DNA of 64,000 nt from JAUYQR01 sp050632395 (lineage in GTDB: Bacteria > Pseudomonadota > Alphaproteobacteria > Rhodobacterales > Rhodobacteraceae), in contig NZ_CP192600.1 in NCBI RefSeq assembly GCF_050632395.1, positions 2,852,001 through 2,916,000 of the forward strand, given 5' to 3'. This document shows, one piece after another, positions 25,721 to 34,340 of this stretch. Numbering within the stretch: the first letter of the stretch is position 1; each line of letters starts with the position of its first letter. A model generated the notes under the pieces. It ran no database searches. It had not been told where the DNA came from and saw only the letters and a program-made list of their open reading frames with translations. A program made the position numbers and the translations under genes.

Positions 25721-26257
25721 TCAGGCCCCGACGCGGTAGCAAGACTGGACGAGGCCGGAGGGAAACGCCACCGTCTTGAGGTGAGTGAGCGGGATGTCGG
25801 CAGGTGTTGGCCCGAAGAGTGGCCGGCCCGCGCCGATGAGGACCGGGACTTGAGTGATGACCATGTCGGCGATGAGGCCGGAGGCAAGGAAGGACTGCAC
25901 CACCTGGCCGCCGTCGACGTAGACGCGGGCCATGCCTTCGGCGTGAAGCTGCGCCATTGCAGCGGCGGGCATGAGATCGGCAAAGCGCACGCGACCTTCG
26001 AGGTGGGCGGGAACGGGGGTTCCGGCGAGGGTTTTCGACAGGACGAGGACCGGTTTTTCGTAGGGCCAGGGATCGAAGCCTGCGACCGCCTCATAGGTGC
26101 CGCGGCCCATCACGAGGCCGTCGATACCCGCGATGAAGGCGTTGTAGCCGTGATCTTCGCCGGCGGCATCACGGCTGAGGAGCCAGTCAAGTGTGCCGTC
26201 GGGGCGGGCGATATAACCGTCAAGGCTGGTAGCGATGAACACGTGGCCGGTGGGCAT
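25721..26257 (-). CDS. Dihydrofolate reductase-family (RibD C-terminal-like) protein
   Basis: 178 aa. The fold is that of RibD_C/DHFR-like reductases: VFIATSLDGYIARPDGTLDW at the N-terminus, then LVMGRGTYEAV, VYVDGGQVVQSFLASGLIAD and a closing PVLIGAGRPLFG. True DHFR active-site residues are not all evident, so it is likely an NADPH-dependent reductase of unknown substrate. AAGGAG lies before the ATG at 26255-26257. Confidence 0.82.
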   Translation of the reverse strand: MPTGHVFIATSLDGYIARPDGTLDWLLSRDAAGEDHGYNAFIAGIDGLVMGRGTYEAVAGFDPWPYEKPVLVLSKTLAGTPVPAHLEGRVRFADLMPAAAMAQLHAEGMARVYVDGGQVVQSFLASGLIADMVITQVPVLIGAGRPLFGPTPADIPLTHLKTVAFPSGLVQSCYRVGA

Positions 26258-26287
26258 GGAAAAACTCCTTTCGCGGGCAAGGAATTG

Positions 26288-26315
26288 AAAAGGCGCACCG
26301 TTTCGGGCGCGCCTT
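26288..26315 (-). terminator. Intrinsic terminator after tRNA-Val (CAC)
   Basis: Read on the minus strand, AAGGCGC and GCGCCTT arms enclose an inner CCG/CGG pairing and are followed by a short T-run. It begins 9 nt after the tRNA-Val (CAC) 3' end. Confidence 0.65.
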
Positions 26316-26323
26316 GGGAAGGA

Positions 26324-26398
26324 TGGTGGGAGATAACGGATTTGAACCGCTGACATCTTCGATGTGAACGAAGCGCTCTACCGCTGAGCTAATCTCCC
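26324..26398 (-). tRNA. tRNA-Val (CAC)
   Basis: Minus-strand cloverleaf: acceptor GGGAGAT/ATCTCCC, discriminator A, D arm GCTC-AGCGGTA-GAGC, anticodon stem CTTCG/CGAAG with loop TTCACAT (anticodon CAC), T loop TTCAAAT and encoded CCA. Confidence 0.94.
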
Positions 26399-26411
26399 GT
26401 TGCGGGGGCTT

Positions 26412-26873
26412 TTAGTCGTCCTCTCCGTCGGCTGCAAGGGGCTGTTTCGCGCCCTGCCCCGACCCGCCGCCGAGGCGGAGTTTCAGGGTAAGGGTGGCGG
26501 CGCCGTCTTTCTCGGAGGTCTTGGCGACGCGGGCGCGGCCAAGCGGCGGCAGGTTCAGATCATGGCCGCGCTTCAGGGCGGCGGCGAGGCTGGCGAGGGT
26601 GGCCTCGACGGCGCGTTTGGCGTCGGGCTTTTTCATATCGGTCGCCTCGACCACGGCAGCGACTAGGTCTTTCAGGCGCAGCGCGTCGGCCTTTGCGGCG
26701 GTGGCCGGGACGACCTTTGGCGCGGTGGCCTTTGGTGCGGCGTCGGGCTTGGACTTGCCGGGGCCCTTGGCGGGAGGGGCGGCTTTGGTCTTGACCACGG
26801 CAAGCCGCGCTGCGGGTTTCGCGGGCGATTTTGCGCCGGATTTGGCGGGAGGTTTGGGCGGTGTGGCGGGCAT
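26412..26873 (-). CDS. HU-family DNA-binding protein with histone-like basic tail
   Basis: 153 aa. Residues 1-66 are a Lys/Ala/Pro-rich low-complexity tail (PAKSGAKSPAKPAARL) like that of histone H1. Residues 67-140 resemble HU/IHF (LKDLVAAVVEATDMKKPDAK, VEATLASLAAALKRGHDLNL, LPPLGRARVAKT). A canonical HU is about 90 aa. It probably binds and compacts DNA. It lies downstream of lon on the same strand, where many genomes carry a plain HU gene, but is separated by a terminator. Confidence 0.8.
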   Translation of the reverse strand: MPATPPKPPAKSGAKSPAKPAARLAVVKTKAAPPAKGPGKSKPDAAPKATAPKVVPATAAKADALRLKDLVAAVVEATDMKKPDAKRAVEATLASLAAALKRGHDLNLPPLGRARVAKTSEKDGAATLTLKLRLGGGSGQGAKQPLAADGEDD

Positions 26874-26962
26874 GTGGGGGTTCCGGGCGCTGCTGTTCGC
26901 TTGGCACGATAGTGCGGGACGCGGGGCGAGGCCACTGGATTCGGCGGGCTGCCAGATGCGAG

Positions 26963-26989
26963 AAAGGCGCGCCCGGAGGCGCGCCTTTT
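26963..26989. terminator. Bidirectional hairpin terminator after lon
   Basis: GGCGCGCC (26966-26973), CGGA loop and GGCGCGCC (26978-26985) form a perfect 8-bp GC stem with AAA on one side and TTTT on the other. It follows the lon stop by about 20 nt on the minus strand and is separated from the HU gene. Confidence 0.75.
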
Positions 26990-27006
26990 GGTCATTTCAG
27001 GCCGGA

Positions 27007-29415
27007 TCAGTGGGCGGTCTGGACCGGTGGCACCGAGCCGCCGGCAAGCCGAGCCGCGGCGGCGGCTTCTTCTGCAGCCTCGTCCCATTCGACCGGTTCG
27101 GGCTGGCGCACCAGCGCCTGGGCCAGGACTTCACGCACATGGGTCACAGGAATGATCTTGAGGCCGGACTTCACGTTGTCCGGGATCTCTGCCAGATCCT
27201 TCTCGTTCTCCTCGGGGATGAACACGGTCTTGATGCCGCCGCGCAGCGCCGCAAGGAGTTTTTCCTTGAGGCCACCGATCGGCATGGCGTTGCCGCGCAA
27301 GCTGACTTCGCCGGTCATGGCGATGTCTTTGCGAACCGGGATGCCGGTCAGCACCGACACGATGGACGTCACCATCGCAAGACCGGCCGAGGGGCCGTCT
27401 TTCGGGGTGGCGCCATCCGGGACGTGGACGTGGATGTCGATCGTCTCGAACTTCGGCGGTTTCACCCCGATCAGGGGGCTGATCGAGCGGACGTAAGAGG
27501 CCGCCGCGTCGATGGACTCTTTCATCACGTCGCCCAGCTTGCCGGTGGTCTTCATCCGGCCCTTGCCCGGGAGTTTCAGCGCCTCGATCTGCAGAAGATC
27601 ACCGCCCACCGAGGTCCAAGCAAGGCCGGTGACGACGCCGACCTGATCCTCTTTTTCCGCGAGGCCATAGCGATACCGTTTCACCCCAAGGAAGCTTTCG
27701 AGGTTCTCCGGCGTCACGGTGACGGTGCCGCCCTTGTTCTTGACGATCTCGGTCACCGCCTTGCGGGCAAGTTTCGCGATCTCGCGTTCAAGGTTCCGCA
27801 CGCCGGCTTCCCGGGTGTAGGTGCGGATCATTTCTTGCAGCGCGTCGTCGGTGATTTTGAATTCACCCTTCTTCAGCCCGTGGCCCTTGATCTGCTTGTC
27901 GATCAGGTGGCCTTTGGCGATCTCGCGCTTTTCATCCTCGGTGTAGCCCGCCAGCGGGATGATCTCCATCCGGTCCATCAGCGGGCCCGGCATGTTGTAG
28001 GAGTTCGCCGTGGTGATGAACATCACGTTCGACAGATCGTATTCCACCTCGAGGTAGTGGTCGACGAAGGTGTTGTTCTGTTCGGGATCGAGCACCTCCA
28101 GAAGTGCCGAAGCCGGGTCGCCACGGAAATCCTGACCCATCTTGTCAATTTCATCGAGCAAGATCAGCGGGTTCGTGGTCTTCGCCTTCTTCAGCGTCTG
28201 GATGATCTTGCCGGGCATCGAGCCGATGTAGGTGCGCCGGTGGCCGCGGATTTCGGATTCGTCGCGCACGCCGCCCAGCGATATGCGGATGAATTCGCGG
28301 CCCGTGGCCTTGGCGACTGAACGGCCAAGCGAGGTTTTACCCACGCCGGGCGGGCCGACGAGGCAGAGGATCGGGCCTTTCAGCTTGGTCGAGCGGGCCT
28401 GAACAGCCAGATATTCGACGATGCGTTCCTTGACCTTGTCGAGACCGTAGTGATCGGCGTCGAGCACCTTCTGCGCGGCGACAAGGTCTTTCTTGACGCG
28501 CGATTTGGTGCCCCACGGCACGCCCAGAAGCCAGTCGAGGTAGTTGCGCACGACAGTGGCTTCGGCCGACATCGGTGACATCGACTTGAGCTTTTTCAGC
28601 TCGGCATCGGCCTTTTCGCGGGCCTCTTTTGACAGCGCGGTTTTCTTGATGCGCTCTTCCAGTTCGGCAACCTCGTTCTGGCCTTCTTCGCCGTCGCCGA
28701 GTTCCTTCTGGATCGCTTTCATCTGTTCGTTGAGATAGTACTCGCGCTGGGTCCGCTCCATCTGCGTTTTCACGCGGGATTTGATCTTCTTTTCGACCTG
28801 AAGGACCGACAGTTCGCCCTGCATCTGGCCGAACACCTTTTCGAGCCGCTCGGCCACGTCGAGGGTTTCCAGAAGGTCCTGTTTCAGGCCGACTTCGATG
28901 CCGAGGTGGCCTGCGACGAGGTCAGCCAGCCGCGCGGGCTCGCGGGTGTCGGAGACCGCGGCGAGGGCTTCTTCGGGAATATTCTTCTTGACCTTGGAAT
29001 ACCGCTCGAATTCCTCGCTGACGGCGCGGACGAGGGCTTCGACCGAGGTCTTGTCACCGGGGGTTTCGGTCAGAGTTTCGGCGCTCGCCTCGAAGAACGA
29101 GGGGTTGTCGATGAAGCCGGTGATGCGCACGCGGGCCTTGCCTTCGACCAGAACTTTCACGGTTCCGTCCGGAAGTTTTAGCAATTGCAACACGTTGGCC
29201 AGCACGCCGGTGCGGTAGATGCCGTCGGTGGATGGATCATCGACGGTGGGATCCACCTGCGATGACAGGAGGATCTGCTTGTCGTCCTGCATCACTTCTT
29301 CCAGAGCGCGAACCGATTTTTCGCGGCCCACGAAGAGCGGCACGATCATGTGCGGAAAGACCACGATGTCGCGCAGCGGCAGGACAGGGTAGCTGGAGGA
29401 AAGAGGTTCGTTCAT
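27007..29415 (-). CDS. lon: ATP-dependent protease La (Lon)
   Basis: 802 aa. Cytoplasmic AAA+ serine protease that degrades misfolded and regulatory proteins. The N-terminal substrate domain starts YPVLPLRDIVVFPHMIVPLF; a coiled region spans about 190-280; Walker A GPPGVGKT is at 354-361 and Walker B LILLDEIDKMG follows; the catalytic Ser lies in PKDGPSAGLAM near 680 with its Lys partner after it. The frame is open for 103 more codons upstream, but the ATG at 29413-29415 gives the family N-terminus. Confidence 0.96.
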   Translation of the reverse strand: MNEPLSSSYPVLPLRDIVVFPHMIVPLFVGREKSVRALEEVMQDDKQILLSSQVDPTVDDPSTDGIYRTGVLANVLQLLKLPDGTVKVLVEGKARVRITGFIDNPSFFEASAETLTETPGDKTSVEALVRAVSEEFERYSKVKKNIPEEALAAVSDTREPARLADLVAGHLGIEVGLKQDLLETLDVAERLEKVFGQMQGELSVLQVEKKIKSRVKTQMERTQREYYLNEQMKAIQKELGDGEEGQNEVAELEERIKKTALSKEAREKADAELKKLKSMSPMSAEATVVRNYLDWLLGVPWGTKSRVKKDLVAAQKVLDADHYGLDKVKERIVEYLAVQARSTKLKGPILCLVGPPGVGKTSLGRSVAKATGREFIRISLGGVRDESEIRGHRRTYIGSMPGKIIQTLKKAKTTNPLILLDEIDKMGQDFRGDPASALLEVLDPEQNNTFVDHYLEVEYDLSNVMFITTANSYNMPGPLMDRMEIIPLAGYTEDEKREIAKGHLIDKQIKGHGLKKGEFKITDDALQEMIRTYTREAGVRNLEREIAKLARKAVTEIVKNKGGTVTVTPENLESFLGVKRYRYGLAEKEDQVGVVTGLAWTSVGGDLLQIEALKLPGKGRMKTTGKLGDVMKESIDAAASYVRSISPLIGVKPPKFETIDIHVHVPDGATPKDGPSAGLAMVTSIVSVLTGIPVRKDIAMTGEVSLRGNAMPIGGLKEKLLAALRGGIKTVFIPEENEKDLAEIPDNVKSGLKIIPVTHVREVLAQALVRQPEPVEWDEAAEEAAAAARLAGGSVPPVQTAH

Positions 29416-29691
29416 AGCGTCGTCCTTGGCTTGCGGCAGACACGACTGGCCCCGACCATCGGCAACCACGTCCGTCTCCGCGACTTCGTTAACTTGTGTG
29501 TCCTGTCGTGGGGATTCAAGTTCCGCAGGTCTGACAATGTGAACCCGCACGCCGCCCGCTGCAAGGGTGGAAACCGGGTTTTCGCCAGCATCGGCGGAAA
29601 CAGCGGTGCCACGATTTGTCAAAGATCTTGCCGCAATCTGAGCGCAGTTGCCGTGCACACCACCAGTCAGGAAAGCGACAGGGTGGGGCCG

Positions 29692-30090
29692 ATGGGTGGT
29701 TTGGCGGTACGGATCAAGGCTCAAGGCCCGCGCGCACTGAGGGTGTGCATTCTTGCGTTCCTTGCGGGCATGCTTTTGTACATTGACCGTCCCGGCATGG
29801 TTGGCGCCCTGCCCCTGCCACTGTTCACCGGGCTGCTTTACGCGGCCTTCATTACGCCGGCGGCGGTGGTGACGGCGGTATTCCTGCCAGGACTGACCAA
29901 GTTGTCGGATGCGGTGCAGGTGTCGCGCCTGTGTCTTGCGACCGGGGTGGCGCTGTTTCCCGCCGTGTTGCGGCCATTGGCCGACCAGCCCTTCGTGAAC
30001 GCGACGGTCGTTATTCTGGGCGGGATGGCGATTCTCAGCCTGACGCGCTGGATCGCACGGGATGACCTTGGCCTCGGGGCAAGCGCGTAA
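29692..30090 (+). CDS. Small membrane protein of unknown function
   Basis: 132 aa from ATG 29692. Three or four hydrophobic stretches are visible (LRVCILAFLAGMLLYI, LFTGLLYAAFITPAAVVTAV, ATVVILGGMAILSL), so it is an integral membrane protein. I recognise no family. It is divergent from lon with 276 bp between them and convergent with the Hint-domain gene 12 bp away. A longer frame upstream lacks membrane-protein character and is probably not translated. Confidence 0.6.
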   Translation: MGGLAVRIKAQGPRALRVCILAFLAGMLLYIDRPGMVGALPLPLFTGLLYAAFITPAAVVTAVFLPGLTKLSDAVQVSRLCLATGVALFPAVLRPLADQPFVNATVVILGGMAILSLTRWIARDDLGLGASA

Positions 30091-30102
30091 ACGATGACCG
30101 GG

Positions 30103-31146
30103 TCAGGCGGCTTGCCGCGCCTTCAATGGCGCGCCGGGGCGCATCGCTGACAGAAGCGCCCTCACTTCGCCCCGCTTGAGGCTGGGCTGCGCATCAGGGC
30201 GGGTCAGGAGGTCATCGTGGCCTGCCGCCTGCAGGACTGTTTCCAGATCGGAGCGGGTTTCGGGGGCCATCACGTCAATGCTGCGCCGGGCGGGTTGAAA
30301 GCTTTCGCTGGGCAGGCCGTTCGACAGCAGGATTTCGTGCGCCTCGGTCAGGATGTGGACATAGTCGACATCCGCATCGGGCGCGGTTTCTTCGGCGAAG
30401 GTGCCGACAAGGTGCCGTGCGGCGGCAAGGACGCGCGGTTCCCCGAACAGAAGCTCGGCTGCGACGTCGTGCAGCACGATCCGGTGCTGCGGCGAGACCA
30501 GAAGATCGGCTGCGGGATGCGACGGGCCAAAAATGTGCGCCGGGATGCGGATCGGCGCCAGATTGGGGTTGGCGCGCACTTCGGCAAGCGAAACGCGGCT
30601 TTTTCCGACCCAGAGGATTGGCAGCGCCTCGCCATCCTCGTTCAGCACGGTGTCGCCTGCGGCGAGGGTTTCGACGGCACGGGGGCCAGACGGGGTTGCG
30701 ATCATCGTGCCGGCGCAGAAGCAGGGACAGAACGGCGGCGGGTTGAAGGTCAGGCCGTCCAGCGGGATCGACCCGTTGCCGATGGCATTCATCTGGGCAA
30801 GGGTGCCCGTGCCGTCGGTGACGAAGAAATACTCGCGGACTTGCCCGTTTATCACCACGCTGATCAGTGCGACCTTCTTGCCAACCAGACTGGCAGGCAC
30901 CTGGGAGTTGCCCGAGGGCATGGTGCCGGTGAATCTGAGGGTGAAGTTGTAGGTTACACCGTTGATGATGACCCGCGTGTCGGGATCGACCAACCCGCCG
31001 TTGGCATCAAGCAGCAGGTCGCCGGTGCCGCCGTTGTCGGTGAAAGTGATGGTAGTGGTCGGCGCCTGGTTCGTGCCGATCGGGTTCAGGATCGAGTTTT
31101 TGGCGGTGGTTGAGTCCTGCCGGGCAAAGAAGCTGAGTGTCGCCAT
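30103..31146 (-). CDS. Hint-domain protein
   Basis: 347 aa. Residues 1-150 resemble a secreted beta-rich region; from about 155, CFCAGTMIATPSGPRAVETL opens a Hedgehog/intein (Hint) domain with DTVLNEDGEALPILWVGKSR and the block-B-like LLVSPQHRIVLHD. Rhodobacterales encode many such proteins, often thought to self-cleave and to be exported by type I systems. No RTX repeats or signal peptide are seen. Start ATG 31144-31146 has GGCGAGGA upstream. Function is unknown. Confidence 0.78.
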   Translation of the reverse strand: MATLSFFARQDSTTAKNSILNPIGTNQAPTTTITFTDNGGTGDLLLDANGGLVDPDTRVIINGVTYNFTLRFTGTMPSGNSQVPASLVGKKVALISVVINGQVREYFFVTDGTGTLAQMNAIGNGSIPLDGLTFNPPPFCPCFCAGTMIATPSGPRAVETLAAGDTVLNEDGEALPILWVGKSRVSLAEVRANPNLAPIRIPAHIFGPSHPAADLLVSPQHRIVLHDVAAELLFGEPRVLAAARHLVGTFAEETAPDADVDYVHILTEAHEILLSNGLPSESFQPARRSIDVMAPETRSDLETVLQAAGHDDLLTRPDAQPSLKRGEVRALLSAMRPGAPLKARQAA

Positions 31147-31255
31147 GCTGGTGTCCTCGCCCGACTTGACAGGCAGTCGCCACCGCGCTGCCATGGATCA
31201 CGATCGCTGCATACAACGGACCGGGTCGCCGCTTCCACCATAATCTTGAGGCGGA

Positions 31256-32386
31256 TCAGAGCGGATCAATGTCGCCTTCGGCCCGCATCTCGTGGAAGCG
31301 GGCGACGAAATCAGCGAGGGCTTGCGCTGCGATGGCATTGCGCAAGCCCTGCATCAGGGTTTGGTAGTAGTGCAGGTTGTGCCAGGTCAGCAGCATGGAG
31401 CCGATGATCTCGTCGGCCTTGACCACGTGATGCAGGTAGGCGCGGGAATAGTTGGCGCAGGCCGGACAGGTGCAGCCCTCGTCCAAGGGGCGCGGGTCGT
31501 CGCGGTGGCGGGCGTTGCGCAGGTTGATCTGGCCGCGTGGCGTCCAGCCCTGCCCGGTGCGGCCTGAGCGGGACGGCAGCACGCAATCCATCATGTCGAT
31601 GCCGCGTTCCACGGCGCCGACGATGTCGTCGGGCTTGCCGACCCCCATCAGGTAGCGGGGCTTGTCATCGGGCAGGAAGCCGGGGGCGTAGTCGAGGACG
31701 GAAAACATCGCCTCCTGACCCTCGCCCACCGCGAGGCCGCCGACGGCGTATCCGTCAAAGTCGATGGCGGTGAGTGCCTTGGCGGATTCTTCACGGAGGT
31801 CGCGGTTCACGCCGCCCTGCATGATGCCAAAGAGCGCGTGGCCGGGGCGGTCGCCGAACGCGTCGCGCGACCTTTGCGCCCAGCGCATCGACAGGCGCAT
31901 GGACTGGGCCACCGCTTCGTCGGTGGCAGGAAGGGCCGGGCATTCGTCGAAGGCCATGACGATGTCGGAGCCGAGGAGTTTCTGGATTTCCATGCTGCGT
32001 TCCGGCGTCAGCATGTGTTTCGAGCCGTCGATGTGGGAGGAAAAGCGCACGCCCTCCTCGGTCAGTTTGCGCAAGGATGCCAGAGACATGACCTGAAACC
32101 CGCCCGAGTCGGTGAGGATCGGGCGGTGCCAGTTCATGAAGCGGTGAAGGCCGCCCAACGCCGCGATGCGTTCGGCGGTGGGACGCAGCATCAGGTGGTA
32201 GGTGTTGCCCAGAAGGATGTCGGCCCCGGTGGCGCGGACGCTTTCGGGCAGCATCGCCTTGACGGTTGCGGCGGTGCCCACGGGCATGAAGGCAGGGGTG
32301 CGAATCTCGCCCCGGGGGGTCTTGATCGTGCCGGTGCGGGCCGCGCCATCTGTGGCCGCCACGTTGAAAGTTATGCCTGTTGCCAT
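31256..32386 (-). CDS. tgt: Queuine/preQ1 tRNA-ribosyltransferase
   Basis: 376 aa. Exchanges the wobble guanine of tRNA Asn, Asp, His and Tyr for preQ1. DSGGFQVMSL holds catalytic Asp93, the second catalytic segment is CVLPSRSGRTGQ, and the zinc site is CTCPACANYSRAYLHHV (three Cys plus a later His). ATG 32384-32386 gives the normal length; a longer in-frame Met is not family-like. The gene is divergent from the TetR/RND operon and appears monocistronic. Confidence 0.95.
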   Translation of the reverse strand: MATGITFNVAATDGAARTGTIKTPRGEIRTPAFMPVGTAATVKAMLPESVRATGADILLGNTYHLMLRPTAERIAALGGLHRFMNWHRPILTDSGGFQVMSLASLRKLTEEGVRFSSHIDGSKHMLTPERSMEIQKLLGSDIVMAFDECPALPATDEAVAQSMRLSMRWAQRSRDAFGDRPGHALFGIMQGGVNRDLREESAKALTAIDFDGYAVGGLAVGEGQEAMFSVLDYAPGFLPDDKPRYLMGVGKPDDIVGAVERGIDMMDCVLPSRSGRTGQGWTPRGQINLRNARHRDDPRPLDEGCTCPACANYSRAYLHHVVKADEIIGSMLLTWHNLHYYQTLMQGLRNAIAAQALADFVARFHEMRAEGDIDPL

Positions 32387-32466
32387 GATATGCCCGCCTC
32401 TTTGCCTGTCCTTTGGGCGAAATTCGCGGAAAAGCCAAGTCCGGCGGGCGGGGTGATGCAATCCAC

Positions 32467-32513
32467 TTGACGTAGGGGCGGTAATCTCTATTTGAGTGAA
32501 TGAACGTTCATTC
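32467..32513 (+). promoter_or_regulatory. Promoter and TetR operator of the RND efflux operon
   Basis: GAATGAACGTTCATTC at 32498-32513 is a perfect 16-bp palindrome immediately upstream of the regulator start, the classical form of a TetR/AcrR operator. TTGACG (32467-32472) and TATTTG (32489-32494), 16 bp apart, could be the promoter. An upstream ATG at 32500 lies inside the palindrome and is therefore an unlikely start. Confidence 0.75.
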
Positions 32514-32523
32514 CGAGGCTGAC

Positions 32524-33141
32524 ATGTCTGTTATTGCCGCCCACGCCAACACCTACGAAGATCGCAGCCACGAGATTCTTGGCCTGGTGCGCCGGGCCTT
32601 TGCCGAGAAGGGCTTTGACGGCGCGTCGATGCAGGATCTTGCCCGCGCGGCAGGGATGAGCGTCGGCAATTTCTACCGCTATTTCCAGTCGAAAGCCGCA
32701 ATCGTCGAGGCGATGTGCGGCCTTGACCTGCACGAGATGGAGCAGGATTTCATCGCCATCCGCACCTCGGGCGACCCGATGACCGCGATTCGGGCGAAGA
32801 TGATGGAACATATCGGCGGCGAGTGTCAGGACGACGGCCAGCTATGGGCCGAGATCACCGCGGCGGCGATGCGCAAGCCCGAGGTCGGGCTGGCCTCGGC
32901 CAAGATGGAAGAGACGATCATAGCCAACCTGATCACCGTCTTTGCCGGCGTGACCGGGCGGACGGTCGAAGAGGCGGCGCAGCGCTACCGGGCGCAGGGG
33001 CAGCTTCTGGTGATGCTGGTGAAGGCTGCGACGATCCGCAGCAGCCAGTATGGCGGGGGTGACGCTGATCTGACGGCCCTGGTGGGGCGTATCATTGATC
33101 AGGTGCTGGGCGAAATTTCCGATGACAAGCAAGAAGGCTGA
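32524..33141 (+). CDS. TetR-family repressor of the RND efflux operon
   Basis: 205 aa. The N-terminal HTH is FDGASMQDLARAAGMSVGNF followed by YRYFQSKAAIVEAM, typical of TetR/AcrR; residues from about 60 form the ligand-binding core. GAGG precedes ATG 32524. It is the first gene of an operon with the membrane-fusion protein (7 bp later) and the RND pump, so it probably autoregulates through the palindrome at 32498-32513. The ligand is unknown. Confidence 0.9.
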   Translation: MSVIAAHANTYEDRSHEILGLVRRAFAEKGFDGASMQDLARAAGMSVGNFYRYFQSKAAIVEAMCGLDLHEMEQDFIAIRTSGDPMTAIRAKMMEHIGGECQDDGQLWAEITAAAMRKPEVGLASAKMEETIIANLITVFAGVTGRTVEEAAQRYRAQGQLLVMLVKAATIRSSQYGGGDADLTALVGRIIDQVLGEISDDKQEG

Positions 33142-33148
33142 GGTCGCT

Positions 33149-34330
33149 ATGCGCGCGTTTCACAAGTTCGGTCAGTTGGTGGCTCTGTCGGTGATGGTCA
33201 TGACGGGGGCCGCGACCGCCCAAGAGGCCGAACAGGCGGCCGTGGTGGAAACGCTGCCGTCGATCACGGTGACGGAGGTCGCGTCGCGGATGCTGCGCGA
33301 CCGGGTGATCGCGTCGGGGATGATCGGGCCGGTTGAAGAGGTGCAGGTCGCGCCCTTGATCGAAGGCCAGCCGGTGGAACAGTTGCTGGTAGATGTGGGC
33401 GATGTGGTGACCGAAGGACAGGTCATGGCGGTTCTGTCCAAGCAGACGCTGGAGTTGCAGCGCAGTCAGGCGGTGGCATCGCTGGCCGCGGCGAAGGCGA
33501 CGATCGCGCAAGCCGAGGCGCAGTTGGTCGAGGCCGAGGCAAGTGCTGGCGAAGCGCAGCGGGTGGCGGAACGGACGGCGAAGTTGCGCGAACAGGGTTC
33601 GGCGTCGCAGGCGGCGGCGGATACCGCCAACGCCAACGCGGTGTCGGCAACCGCGCGGGTCAGTGTGGCGCGGCAGTCGCTGGAGGCTGCGCGGGCGCAG
33701 GTTGATCTGGGCGAAGCGCAGTTGGAGAATGTCGACCTGCAACTGGCCCGGACCGAGGTGAAAGCCCCGGTCGCGGGCAAGGTCGTGACGCGCAACGCGC
33801 AGGTGGGCGGGATTGCCACGGCGGCGGGTCAGGCGATGTTCGTGATCGTGCGCGACGGGGCATTGGAACTGCGCGCCGACGTGGCCGAGGCCGATATCCT
33901 GCGTCTCGCCGAGGGGCAGAAGGCGGAATTGCACACGGTCGGGGCCGTAGCGGGGCTTTCCGGCACCGTGCGGCTGGTGGAACCGACGATCAACGCCACA
34001 ACCCGTCTGGGCCGTGCGCGGATCGCGGTGGACGAGCCGGAAAAGCTACGCTCGGGCATGTTCGCTGAGGCGGAGATTCTGGTGGCTGAGCGTGAGACGC
34101 TGTCGGTGCCGGTGACTGCGGTGGGCTCGGATGCGTCAGGCTCTACCGTGATGCGGGTGACGGACGGCGTGGTCGAGCGGGTGGTGGTCAAGACCGGCAT
34201 CCGCGACGGGAGCTATGTCGAGGTTCTGGAAGGTCTGGCGGCGGGTGATCTGGTTGTGGCGAAGGCCGGCGCGTTTGTGCAATCGGGCGACCGGGTAAAC
34301 CCAGTGCCTGATACGGCAAAAGTGAATTGA
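33149..34330 (+). CDS. RND efflux periplasmic adaptor (membrane-fusion protein)
   Basis: 393 aa. Signal-like N-terminus (LVALSVMVMTGAATAQ), a biotinyl-lipoyl-like half motif, then a long alpha-helical hairpin around 100-180 rich in Ala/Glu/Gln, the second lipoyl half KAPVAGKVVTRNAQVG, and beta-barrel and membrane-proximal domains. It connects the inner-membrane pump with an outer-membrane channel. It starts 7 bp after the TetR gene. No outer-membrane factor is encoded next to it. Confidence 0.9.
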   Translation: MRAFHKFGQLVALSVMVMTGAATAQEAEQAAVVETLPSITVTEVASRMLRDRVIASGMIGPVEEVQVAPLIEGQPVEQLLVDVGDVVTEGQVMAVLSKQTLELQRSQAVASLAAAKATIAQAEAQLVEAEASAGEAQRVAERTAKLREQGSASQAAADTANANAVSATARVSVARQSLEAARAQVDLGEAQLENVDLQLARTEVKAPVAGKVVTRNAQVGGIATAAGQAMFVIVRDGALELRADVAEADILRLAEGQKAELHTVGAVAGLSGTVRLVEPTINATTRLGRARIAVDEPEKLRSGMFAEAEILVAERETLSVPVTAVGSDASGSTVMRVTDGVVERVVVKTGIRDGSYVEVLEGLAAGDLVVAKAGAFVQSGDRVNPVPDTAKVN

Positions 34331-34340
34331 GGGGACGGCG

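Noticed and set aside
29416..29724. 103-codon upstream extension of lon
   Set aside because: It does not resemble the Lon N-terminus and includes the promoter region; the ATG at 29413-29415 fits the family.
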